Source of the DNA: Desulfatitalea alkaliphila
GTDB taxonomy: Bacteria > Desulfobacterota > Desulfobacteria > Desulfobacterales > Desulfosarcinaceae
Reading direction: 5' to 3'
DNA: 64,000 bases
Assembly (NCBI RefSeq): GCF_022968795.1
Contig: NZ_JALJRB010000002.1
Location: 308,858-372,857 of the forward strand
Translations under genes and position numbers: made by a program
Part shown: piece after piece, positions 26,214-33,244 of the stretch
Layout: each line of letters starts with the position of its first letter
Numbering within the stretch: position 1 is the first letter of the stretch
The notes under the pieces: generated by a model
The model's input: the letters and a program-made list of their open reading frames with translations, nothing else
Database searches by the model: none
Told to the model about the DNA's origin: nothing

Positions 26214-26555
26214 TCAGGTCGGGTCGTCAGACCCATTAATCGAAAATACGCCGGTTTCCGTGTACTGCTCCAGATACCGGCGCAACTCTTCCGTTCCGGG
26301 AATCACATCATAAGCCAGCGTTCCGTCAACTACAATCGCCGGCACCGGTACCGGGCGCCCGTGTTTTTTGGATAGTTCGGCATGCCGCAAGGCCCCGGCA
26401 AGGGTTTTGGTAATGACAATCTCCTGACGAATGACGTCGGGAAATTCGGAAACGACCGCTTCGACCACACGGGCCATGTATTCACAAGGGACTCAGTGCC
26501 CCCCCTCGTGAAGCACCTCCAAATGGATCTCTTTCGGCGGCTTTCTCGGCGCCAT
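26214..26555 (-). CDS. Thioredoxin-like selenoprotein with UxxC motif (TGA at codon 21), SaoT-like
   Basis: A GGAGG lies 5 bases before ATG 26555. The frame runs 20 codons (ending LEVLHEGGH), meets TGA at 26495-26493, then continues in the same frame with VPCEYMARVVEAV to the stop at 26214, giving 113 residues. TGA lies exactly where a thioredoxin CxxC would begin, giving U-V-P-C. A stem-loop (TGGCC-CGTGT-GGTCG, 26462-26476 on this strand) lies 16 to 30 bases downstream, fitting a bacterial SECIS. From memory this resembles the (seleno)protein family named SaoT. Without Sec reading the product would be a 20-residue fragment. Its C-terminal VPAIVVDGTLAYDVIPG resembles the CLLC and CAAC thioredoxins of the cluster. 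Confidence 0.8.
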
Positions 26556-26577
26556 TATTGCCTCCGGATCAACGGTA

Positions 26578-26922
26578 TCAGCGTCTATTGCCTATTGCCT
26601 CTTCGATGGCCTCCTCGAGCTCAAAAACCGGCGGGATGGCATCAAAAACAAGTTCGCCGTCGATAAACAAGGACGGTACCGGAGCGACACGGAATTGCTG
26701 ATGAACGCCCTTTTCTCCATATAGTGAATAGGACAACTCCAGGAAACGCCGCCGCCCGTCGCCGCGCAGAAACTCGACCCGTCTATAATCGACAAAACCT
26801 TGATAACGCTTGATGACCTCTTGAACCGTTTGATCCATGTAGAGGCAAAGAAGACAGTAATCCGCCTTGTAAACAACTTCCAAAAGAATTTTTTCAGGTT
26901 CCAAAATCGCGGCGAAAGTCAT
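26578..26922 (-). CDS. Thioredoxin-fold protein with CLLC motif
   Basis: The 114-residue product begins with a strand and an active-site motif (YKADYCLLCLYMDQTVQ), continues through a typical alpha/beta body and ends with a cis-Pro-like segment (VAPVPSLFIDGELVFDAIPP). It belongs to the same thioredoxin-like branch as the neighbours at 26214 and 30515. The start at 26922 overlaps the preceding short gene by 29 bases. With the nearby thioredoxin reductase (27993-28904) it probably keeps thiols or selenols of the methyl-transfer proteins reduced. Confidence 0.78.
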   Translation of the reverse strand: MTFAAILEPEKILLEVVYKADYCLLCLYMDQTVQEVIKRYQGFVDYRRVEFLRGDGRRRFLELSYSLYGEKGVHQQFRVAPVPSLFIDGELVFDAIPPVFELEEAIEEAIGNRR

Positions 26923-27136
26923 ATCGGCTCCACAGTAACGCCGCCTCACTTCCCAGCAGGCCGGCGGCTTGCAAGTCTTGCATGGCCCTGAGGCGGTTGC
27001 CCAGGGAATAAAAACAAAGCGCTCTCCGCAAATAGGCTTCCGCAAGCGCTTTGTCCGCACCGGTACCTGATCGCATTGTCAAATCCGCAATGCGATCCGT
27101 CAGTTCTCGTGCATCCCTCAACGATGATCGGGTCAT
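26894..27136 (-). CDS. Short helical (TPR-like) protein
   Basis: An 80-residue protein made of three predicted helices (RELTDRIADL; ALAEAYLRRALCFYSLGNRLRAMQDLQAAGLLG; AALLWSRY) with the spacing of a single tetratricopeptide unit plus caps. It overlaps the CLLC thioredoxin gene. Start at 27136 with a weak purine-rich stretch (GAGGGTGG) upstream. Possibly an adaptor in the thioredoxin set; no family recognised. Confidence 0.5.
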   Translation of the reverse strand: MTRSSLRDARELTDRIADLTMRSGTGADKALAEAYLRRALCFYSLGNRLRAMQDLQAAGLLGSEAALLWSRYDFRRDFGT

Positions 27137-27176
27137 AAATATCCACCCTCGTGCCGATGTTGCCACGCAACCGGCA

Positions 27177-27950
27177 TCAGAGTGCATCGTTTGCCAATGC
27201 ACCGGATGCGGCGCCCATTTCCGACGTACCCAATTCAGCCAACAAGATTCGGCGGATTTGATCCGGTTTTAAAACCTTGCCGGCCGACAGCAGCTTGCCG
27301 TTGAAAGCCAACCCAGGGGTCATGCGCAGCCCCAGCTGCTGGAAGTACAAGATGTCGCTTCTTTTGATGAGTGCCAGCCCTTCCAGGCCTGCACCCTGAA
27401 CCGCCTCCGCGGCGTTTTCATAAAGAATCCGGCAATTGGGGCATCCAGACCCCAGGATTTCCAAGACGTGCCGATGCTGTTGCGATTTGCCACCGCTTTG
27501 GCCAAGCCATTGTAGAACCTGCTCCCGCGAAGGGACACTGCCATTATGCACCAATCTTCCGATTACGACAAGAACGGGCGTCATCAATATGCCTGCCCCA
27601 GCGGCGGTCCGCTGGCAGGGCCTAAGGGCCTCGTCCAATTCCGGTGACCATCGGTCCCCGGGGGTTGCGCAGCATTGATTCGCGGAAGGGTCCACCTGTT
27701 CATCCATCAGACCGTAAACCCCATCCCAGTCGATGGCAACTCCGGTTTTGCCTGCGACATCCTTGGCAGTACCCGGCACCAACCCGAGAGATGCCGCGAA
27801 GCGTTCGGCCGCCACGCTCGTATAATCCATGTGGACCACCTTGCAGGCCAGTCCCATTTGATTGACAATGTCCTGCACCATGCGGGTGAGCCGATCGCAA
27901 CGTGGGCAAGGCGGTTCGGTCCCGATGATCCATATTTCGTCGATTTTCAT
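27177..27950 (-). CDS. Two-domain thioredoxin-like protein (CPRC and CPNC)
   Basis: A 257-residue tandem. Domain 1 (residues ~1-145) starts IWIIGTEPPCPRCDRLTRMV, a thioredoxin-like motif, with extra Cys later (CC around residue 93, C111). Domain 2 (residues ~160-240) starts VLEILGSGCPNCRILYENAAEAV, the thioredoxin_3/redox-active-disulfide type, and has the KRSDILYFQQLGLRMTPGLAFNGKL cis-Pro segment. Both active sites appear complete. It follows the thioredoxin reductase by 42 bases and may relay electrons between reductase and the smaller thioredoxins. Start ATG 27950 is preceded by GGAGG. Confidence 0.82.
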   Translation of the reverse strand: MKIDEIWIIGTEPPCPRCDRLTRMVQDIVNQMGLACKVVHMDYTSVAAERFAASLGLVPGTAKDVAGKTGVAIDWDGVYGLMDEQVDPSANQCCATPGDRWSPELDEALRPCQRTAAGAGILMTPVLVVIGRLVHNGSVPSREQVLQWLGQSGGKSQQHRHVLEILGSGCPNCRILYENAAEAVQGAGLEGLALIKRSDILYFQQLGLRMTPGLAFNGKLLSAGKVLKPDQIRRILLAELGTSEMGAASGALANDAL

Positions 27951-27992
27951 TGCAAGACCTCCTCTTCCACGCAGTCATTGATGTCACCTTGT

Positions 27993-28904
27993 TCACCGCA
28001 AGCGAACCGAGGCGCTCTTTGCCGCCCGCGCGCCGTCGGCACAAGAGGTGAGCACCTGCCGCAGGTTGGAAGCGCGCACATCACCTGCGGCAAACAGCCC
28101 TGGATGGGATGTCATCAGGTTGGCATCGGTAACCAGATAACCGTCGGCGGACTTTTCAAGGCGAAGGTCGAGACAATCGAGGTGCGGTCGCCAGCCGATG
28201 GCGAGAAACACGCCGTCAACGGCCATCTCCCGCACCGGACCCCCTTTTTGCTTAACCAGTAAAGCTTGCAGGTCCTTTTCCCCCCTGAAACCGATCACCT
28301 CGCTATCCGCAAAAATTGCAACTTTCTGCTGTTTTTTTAGCAGTGTCGCATGGGCGGCATCCATCAGCGGTGCCGCGCTGCGAAAAACGAGGATCACCTT
28401 TTCAGCTAACCGCGCCAGGGTGACGGCATGCTGAACCGCGGTATTATCACTGCCCACTACGGCCAGCGTGGCCTTCTGGTTGCGATACAGCGGGCCGTCG
28501 CAAACGCTGCAGAAGTGCACACCGTTCAACGAAGGGTGTTCCCCGGGCAGCCGAACGGGCGCATGACCGGTGGCGACGATTGCAACGGCCGCGGCGTAGG
28601 ACCGCTCTTTATCGTCCACTGCCAGAAACAAGTTGCGGTCCTGCCCCAGCCGTCGCAAACGGGACATGGTAAAGCAGGCCCCTTCGGCGGATGCCTGTTG
28701 AAAAAGCCGCATGCCGAATTCCATACCCGCAATCGGCTCGCCCATCCCCGGGAAGTTGGTCAGCCTTTCGACCATGTAAAGGGAGCCGCCGGGTATGTCA
28801 CCGAAGACGACGGTCCGCAGCCCCAATCTTTGGGCGTATACCGCCGCCGTCATTCCGGCTGGACCGGTTCCTGCGATTATCAGATCGTAAACTTCGGCGG
28901 GCAT
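27993..28904 (-). CDS. Thioredoxin reductase family flavoprotein (TrxB-like)
   Basis: The 303-residue protein has both dinucleotide folds (DLIIAGTGPAGMTAA for FAD; LAVVGSDNTAVQHAV for NAD(P)H), the redox CxxC (FCSVCDG) and the C-terminal AAGDVRASNLRQV. The start is ATG 28904, preceded by GGAGG. A second, more canonical TrxB lies at 48686-49669, so this copy is probably specialised for the adjacent thioredoxin-like proteins. The NADPH site motif (GSDNTAVQHA) is not the usual GGGDSA, so the reductant may differ (for example ferredoxin or NADH). Confidence 0.85.
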   Translation of the reverse strand: MPAEVYDLIIAGTGPAGMTAAVYAQRLGLRTVVFGDIPGGSLYMVERLTNFPGMGEPIAGMEFGMRLFQQASAEGACFTMSRLRRLGQDRNLFLAVDDKERSYAAAVAIVATGHAPVRLPGEHPSLNGVHFCSVCDGPLYRNQKATLAVVGSDNTAVQHAVTLARLAEKVILVFRSAAPLMDAAHATLLKKQQKVAIFADSEVIGFRGEKDLQALLVKQKGGPVREMAVDGVFLAIGWRPHLDCLDLRLEKSADGYLVTDANLMTSHPGLFAAGDVRASNLRQVLTSCADGARAAKSASVRLR

Positions 28905-28957
28905 GGTTGCCTCCGGGTGTGAAGCCAAAGCCGCTCAAACCGCCCGGTTGAAAGGCC

Positions 28958-29995
28958 TCATGACGACGAATAGGGCTGGTAAATCCCCAGGCCCTCCCAA
29001 CTGCCGGTCCGGGTGGCGGACTCGATTTGCGCTGTTGTTTCCGGCGGACCGATGAAGACCACCACGTTTTTGTGCTGGATGCGGTCCGTAGGAATCCGGA
29101 CGGGTTCGATGGTCCAGTCGCCAAGCACGAAATTGAACAACAGCATCCGGCCCTCAGATTCGAGAAACCCTTTGGCTCGCAATACTTTGGCGGTCAATGC
29201 ATTCGCCATGGCCTCGATTTGCGAATGCTGCTTTCCGGTCCAGCGATAAGCCACCGATACCAACAGGTCCGGTGGTGTTATTTGAAGATCCGGGCTGTCC
29301 AGCAATGCGTCAAGATATTGATCCAATTCCGCTTCGCTGAGGAGGTCGTTGGACTGGCTGCCGCCGTCCTCCGGAAGAGCGGCGACCACCTCTGATTTCG
29401 AGGCGAAATCAAAAAAAGCGTCCATAGGAATGTTCGCATAGCTGGTTTCCAGAAAGCGGGGAGCGGGATGGAACTGTTCGATCACTGCTTTGACGGCTGC
29501 AATGGTCTCGGCCGTAGTGCTGTCCACCTTGTTGATAAGAAAGACGGTGGAAGAAGCGATTTGTTTCTCCAGCGATGCGTAGACCTCGAAAGCGTCAAGG
29601 AAGTGAGCCGCATCGATGATGCAAAATTGCTCCTTCAGGTGGAAACGATCTTTGAAAATGGGCAGTTGCAAGTCCTTTTTCAAATCGGAAGGATTGGCTA
29701 CCCCGGTAGACTCGATCAGCAGGACGTCAGGTCGGACGGTCATGCAGAGTTGATAAAGTCCCTTTATGAAATCGGTTTTCACGCAGACACAGAAAATCGA
29801 TCCCTTGCTGATCTCCATGATGTCGAGATCTTCGCCCTCGACGAGGGTGCCGTCCACACCGATTTCACCGAATTCATTGACCAGCAGGGTCAGTTTGCGA
29901 TCCTTGGGGAATCGTTCGATGACCCGGTTCAAGAACGTGGTCTTGCCGGCACCGAGGAAGCCGGTGATCAGATAGACGTCGGTATGCTCGGGCAT
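28958..29995 (-). CDS. CobW/YjiA-type P-loop GTPase (metallochaperone)
   Basis: The 345-residue G3E GTPase has GFLGAGKTT, the switch region, ESTGVANP and the NKVD motif. The metal-binding CxCC motif is altered to C-V-C-V (FCVCVKTDF). The family inserts metals (cobalt, zinc, nickel), and the corrinoid and UroD-fold zinc enzymes nearby suggest cobalt or zinc handling. Start ATG 29995 has AAGGAG 9 bases upstream. It is located between the zinc-ribbon protein and thioredoxin reductase genes. Confidence 0.85.
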   Translation of the reverse strand: MPEHTDVYLITGFLGAGKTTFLNRVIERFPKDRKLTLLVNEFGEIGVDGTLVEGEDLDIMEISKGSIFCVCVKTDFIKGLYQLCMTVRPDVLLIESTGVANPSDLKKDLQLPIFKDRFHLKEQFCIIDAAHFLDAFEVYASLEKQIASSTVFLINKVDSTTAETIAAVKAVIEQFHPAPRFLETSYANIPMDAFFDFASKSEVVAALPEDGGSQSNDLLSEAELDQYLDALLDSPDLQITPPDLLVSVAYRWTGKQHSQIEAMANALTAKVLRAKGFLESEGRMLLFNFVLGDWTIEPVRIPTDRIQHKNVVVFIGPPETTAQIESATRTGSWEGLGIYQPYSSS

Positions 29996-30151
29996 AGCCA
30001 CCACCTCCTTGGCTTCACTGATTCGTCATCACCGCTTGTAACGGTGGAGAACGCCGGCCGCGGCCCTGCGAACCCGCCCTACTTGAAGGCGGAGTGTTTC
30101 ACCCAACTGGGGAGGCACAGCGCTCCTTGGTGCCTTACCGCCGCGCTAAGG

Positions 30152-30442
30152 TCAGTCCAGCGTTTCGGCCCTGCCCTTGGCCAGTGCCAGGGGATTGAGG
30201 CAGAAACGGCACACACCCAACCGGTTGGAAGCCGGATTGAGTCGGCGCCACAAATTGCTGTAGCAAGAAAGGGTTTGATCATCGACCATTCCCGACAAAT
30301 CTTCGGGAAACTCCAATTGCCGGATGCGATCCGATTTTCCACAGTAGGGGCAGGTGATGCCGCACAGCGCCACCTCGGTAAGTGGCAGATTGGTTTCGAT
30401 GATCAGGGCCTTGAGCTGTTCGACCGTATCGTGCACCGGCAA
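30152..30442 (-). CDS. Small zinc-ribbon-like Cys-rich protein
   Basis: A 96-residue protein with two CxxC pairs (ITCPYCGK and VCRFCLNP) and an additional C in LSCYSN, suggesting a structural zinc site. It lies between the CAAC thioredoxin and the CobW GTPase genes, all on the minus strand. A role as zinc recipient or delivery partner of CobW is inference only. Confidence 0.65.
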   Translation of the reverse strand: MPVHDTVEQLKALIIETNLPLTEVALCGITCPYCGKSDRIRQLEFPEDLSGMVDDQTLSCYSNLWRRLNPASNRLGVCRFCLNPLALAKGRAETLD

Positions 30443-30469
30443 TAGCGTTCACCCATTCTGCGCATGAGG

Positions 30470-30502
30470 GCAAGGCCGGATCGTCGACCGATCCGGCCTT
30501 GC
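30470..30502 (-). terminator. Strong hairpin after the CAAC thioredoxin gene
   Basis: A perfect 14-bp inverted repeat (GCAAGGCCGGATCG / CGATCCGGCCTTGC) with a 5-base loop lies 12 bases beyond the stop codon at 30515. No U-tract follows on the minus strand, so it may be an attenuator or an mRNA stabiliser rather than a full terminator. Confidence 0.5.
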
Positions 30503-30514
30503 CGTAGTTTTAGA

Positions 30515-30919
30515 TTACTTGCGCTCCGAATCAACGCGGGTCGACAAACCGGAACCCGCCTTGGCCAGATTATCCTGAAGCTTGTCAAACTCGAACCCCA
30601 CGTCGCGCAACGAAAGAATCCGCTCTTTCATTGCCTCCGAAGGCGCCCGCTTGGCCATCTCATCGATCAACTCCTCATATTGGGGGATGATGCTTTCAAA
30701 AACCAGGTCGCCTTCGATACAGATGGTCGGCAACACTCTCCCTTTGAGTTCGATGAACTTGGCCACGCTGTCCTTGTTCTTGATCGACCACTCCTTGTAC
30801 TCGATCATCTCCTGCACATCCGTCGGCAGGGCGGCGATGGACTCCATCATGTATCCGCAGGCCGCACACTGAACGCTGTCCAAGGTGAGGACATCGATGG
30901 TGATTTTTTGGTCTGCCAT
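30515..30919 (-). CDS. Thioredoxin-fold protein with CAAC motif
   Basis: The 134-residue product starts with TLDSVQCAACGYMMESI, a thioredoxin-like active site, and has the cis-Pro segment RVLPTICIEGDLVFESI shared with the CLLC and UxxC proteins of the cluster. A ~35-residue C-terminal helical extension follows. AAGGAGG precedes its ATG. It directly follows the Sec-containing methyltransferase gene by 27 bases, so it is a good candidate for its reductant or metal-site partner. Confidence 0.8.
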   Translation of the reverse strand: MADQKITIDVLTLDSVQCAACGYMMESIAALPTDVQEMIEYKEWSIKNKDSVAKFIELKGRVLPTICIEGDLVFESIIPQYEELIDEMAKRAPSEAMKERILSLRDVGFEFDKLQDNLAKAGSGLSTRVDSERK

Positions 30920-30946
30920 GATCCGAAACCTCCTTTTATGATTGTT

Positions 30947-31981
30947 TTACCAGGACTCCGGATACTTGGCGTAGTACTGCTCATACCAATCCCTGGCTTC
31001 GATCGCTTGGTCCATGTGTTCCACCGGAACATCGTAGGGCATGTCTCAGCCGGGTGCGAAGGTGTAGCCATGTTGCCCTCCTGCAGCAAGACTCACAATC
31101 GCGTCCTCCCTGGAGGAAAGCAAGCCCAAACTCAAGGCCAAGGTCAATTTCAGGTTACCGCCGAAGCCCACGCCATGTTTGCGCGCCAGATCCCGGATAA
31201 AGACCAGGTTGAGCTGCTCATCAATGGCGAAGCCATGGGTACCGATCTTGCAAACGTCTTCCATCACCTTGGTGGCATCGCCACAGATGAAAAAGGAAGA
31301 TGTCTTGCCGGCGTCATGAATCACCTTGATGGCTTCCTGGCAGTTGGGGGTGACGAACTCCTTGAAGGTCTCGGATTTGATCTGCGAGGCGACGGGATCG
31401 ACAATGGCGATGATGTCGCACCCCATATCGGCATAGAATTGTGCGGCCACGGCGCCGACTTTGCCGGAAAATTTAAGGACCTCGTGGGCGAAGTCTTTGT
31501 GCTTGTAAACATCCGTGAATATGCGCACGCCCGCCAGGTGCGATGCCAAGGTCAGAGGACCGCAGAAAAGGCCCATCATCGCGCAATCCGCCTCTTCGAG
31601 TTGCGGTTTGGCAATTTTGGCCGCTTCGTAGATAACAGGCCACCTGCCCGACTCCTTGGTAGGAAGTTTGAGCCCCGCCTGCGCAGGTGTCTGATTGGAA
31701 CAGGGATGGTTGGTGACGGAGGGCACGTTGTCGCCCCACCATTTGAGATCGCACCCAACCGAGTTGGCCTCAACCGACAGATCGAACAGCAGCGGAATTC
31801 CGTCAGCTTTGTAGCGCTTGGCAGCGTTGACAACCCCCTTTGCCAGAAGTGCGGCATCCTTGAGCATTTTGTCCGCCGGCTCATTGATCAAAAACGCACA
31901 ATGAACGCCGGCGTAGGGCACCCACGGGGCTTTCGCCGTTCTTTTCCCCCGATAGGCATCGATAAGCATTTGCTTGGCCAT
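30947..31981 (-). CDS. UroD-fold corrinoid methyltransferase with selenocysteine at the zinc-ligand position (TGA at codon 312)
   Basis: The frame from ATG 31981 runs 311 codons to GGQHGYTFAPG, meets TGA (31048-31046), then continues in the same frame for 32 residues (DMPYDVPVEHMDQAIEARDW...) to TAA at 30947, giving 344 residues. The paralogues in this window read PGCG (C313 at 18268-19284) and PGCD (C319 at 36230-37285) there, where the family's C-terminal zinc ligand lies, so Sec replaces Cys. A perfect 6-bp stem with a GGT loop (TGTTCC-GGT-GGAACA, 31017-31031) begins 14 bases past TGA, as in a bacterial SECIS. The upstream ligand pair H-x-C is F231-I-C233. Thus the metal site may be F-C-U, or the U may do chemistry itself. 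Confidence 0.85.
31017..31031 (-). promoter_or_regulatory. Candidate SECIS hairpin for the UroD-fold selenoprotein
   Basis: TGTTCC-GGT-GGAACA on the minus strand, with the loop 20 bases after the in-frame TGA, and guanosines in the loop as in bacterial SECIS elements. The same bases also encode protein. Confidence 0.65.
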
Positions 31982-32041
31982 GAGGAGTCTCCTAAAAAGT
32001 GTTGTCGGTTATCGATCCTGTTTGCGGTCCCATAGCGTTTC

Positions 32042-32185
32042 TCAACTGATAACTATCACCTCCTCTCCATCTACCGGAAGGCACGCACTGATAGCCGAAT
32101 GCCCCCTTAAAAAAGCATCAGCCACCCGGGAAAGCATTTCGGCCGAGATCGAAAAGCCGGCAGCGATCTTCCGTGAAATTGACAT
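32042..32185 (-). CDS. Small protein (47 residues), translationally coupled to the DUF2284 gene
   Basis: The ATG at 32185-32183 overlaps the preceding stop (TAATG), a classical coupling junction. The ORF begins MSISRKIAAGFSISAEML, continues with ADAFLRGHSAISACLPVDG and ends in a short hydrophobic stretch, EEVIVIS. It fills the gap between the DUF2284 gene and the UroD-fold selenoprotein gene. It has one Cys. I recognise no family; it is supported only by the junction, size and good codon pattern. Confidence 0.55.
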   Translation of the reverse strand: MSISRKIAAGFSISAEMLSRVADAFLRGHSAISACLPVDGEEVIVIS

Positions 32186-32790
32186 TACTCTACCAGGATA
32201 AGACCGTAATAGTTATATGTAGCATTGGTATCGCTGGCCACATTGGCGGATCTGCCAAGGTTGCGAAGGGTACCGATAACATCGATTGAAAAAGATTCCA
32301 CCGACGGTCTTTTCTCCTGTGGAAAACGGCAGTCTTCAGGATAGGCGCACTCCTTGCAGAGAGCACAACATTCGCCTACCAGACTGAAGGCTTTGTAGTA
32401 ACCTTCCAGGAACAACAATCGTTCCATCCCCACCGTACCGCGCCAGCATCGGACTTGCAGACTGCGCTTGCGTTGATTGTCGCGATAAAAATCGGGACAA
32501 TGCTTGCTGCCCACCAGAAGCAAGGCGGTGGTATACTCATCGATGATCTTACGCACTTTTTCGGGCCGCGGTGTCGCCGGCGGGCAGCACCAACTGGTAT
32601 TGTATTTGCTGCACCCGTAACGGCACTTCAAATGAACCCACTCCGCCAGAATGATCTTCTCGACGCTGAAGGGGTATACGGCGTTGATGCCATAATTTTT
32701 TCCCTGTTCAAGTAGCTTTTCGACCAACTCCTTGCTCATGCATTCGTTGGACTTGAAAGGGACGATTTTGGGTGGCTTCATGGCGTTCAT
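32185..32790 (-). CDS. DUF2284-like predicted metal-binding protein
   Basis: The 201-residue protein is Cys-rich (KCRYGCSKYNTSWCCPPATPRPEK; ECCALCKECAYPEDCRFPQEKRPSVES), the hallmark of DUF2284, whose function is unknown. Its clusters could hold iron-sulfur or zinc. It is 4 bases after the preceding gene and couples (TAATG) to the 47-residue ORF. Recurring association with corrinoid methyltransferase genes is something I recall, not something I can check here. Confidence 0.8.
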   Translation of the reverse strand: MNAMKPPKIVPFKSNECMSKELVEKLLEQGKNYGINAVYPFSVEKIILAEWVHLKCRYGCSKYNTSWCCPPATPRPEKVRKIIDEYTTALLLVGSKHCPDFYRDNQRKRSLQVRCWRGTVGMERLLFLEGYYKAFSLVGECCALCKECAYPEDCRFPQEKRPSVESFSIDVIGTLRNLGRSANVASDTNATYNYYGLILVE

Positions 32791-32793
32791 TTT

Positions 32794-33174
32794 TCAAGAA
32801 CCTTTCGACCCTTGTCGGCTGTCCGTCTTTGCGCATTGGAAGTGAATACCGGCATCCTTGGCAACGGCCATACCCATGGCCGCTTCCACCGCCTTGAGCA
32901 CCGCAGCGGGCACGAGACAGGAGCTGTGGCAACCCATTTTTTCAGCGATTTGATAGACCGGGTTGCGCGAAAACGGCAGGAACAGCTCTTTGACTGTAAT
33001 TTCGGTCAGTTCGCCGGCCAGACGCTGAACCTGCTTGCACTCCGATGCGGCAATCGTGACCATGACCTTTCGTCGTCCGGACAAGCAAGCGGTTATCTCG
33101 CAGTTGAAGCCGCAAATGCCGGGTTGCGCAGTGACTGAAACAGCAGGCGCTGTTGTGTGTGAACAAGATTCCAT
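32794..33174 (-). CDS. DUF6951-like small Cys-containing protein
   Basis: A 126-residue protein with PGICGFNCEITACLSG, an internal IAASECKQVQRLAGEL segment and MGCHSSCLVPAAVLKAVEAA, matching my recollection of DUF6951 and related NIL-like proteins beside methyltransferase genes. The start is ATG 33174; the longer frame to 33273 includes the hairpin at 33209-33237 and is unlikely. It is upstream of the DUF2284 gene with a 4-base gap. No catalytic function known. Confidence 0.7.
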   Translation of the reverse strand: MESCSHTTAPAVSVTAQPGICGFNCEITACLSGRRKVMVTIAASECKQVQRLAGELTEITVKELFLPFSRNPVYQIAEKMGCHSSCLVPAAVLKAVEAAMGMAVAKDAGIHFQCAKTDSRQGSKGS

Positions 33175-33208
33175 GTTTCTATCCGGCCGGGTGAATAATA
33201 ACGGCTGC

Positions 33209-33237
33209 TTTCCGGGACCCCGGCGGGGTCCCGGAAA
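33209..33237 (-). terminator. Perfect 13-bp inverted repeat after the activator gene
   Basis: TTTCCGGGACCCC-GGC-GGGGTCCCGGAAA lies 8 bases past the stop of the gene ending at 33245. It lacks a U-tract but may attenuate transcription into the DUF6951-DUF2284-methyltransferase part of the cluster. Confidence 0.6.
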
Positions 33238-33244
33238 CGGCCCT

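Noticed and set aside
30947..31046. Separate 31-residue microprotein starting at the ATG just after the TGA
   Set aside because: The frame is continuous with the upstream methyltransferase and matches its family C terminus, so Sec read-through explains it better; the ATG has no ribosome binding site.
31974..32201. Plus-strand ORF of 75 codons
   Set aside because: Overlaps the methyltransferase start and the 47-residue coupled ORF on the other strand; no ribosome binding site.
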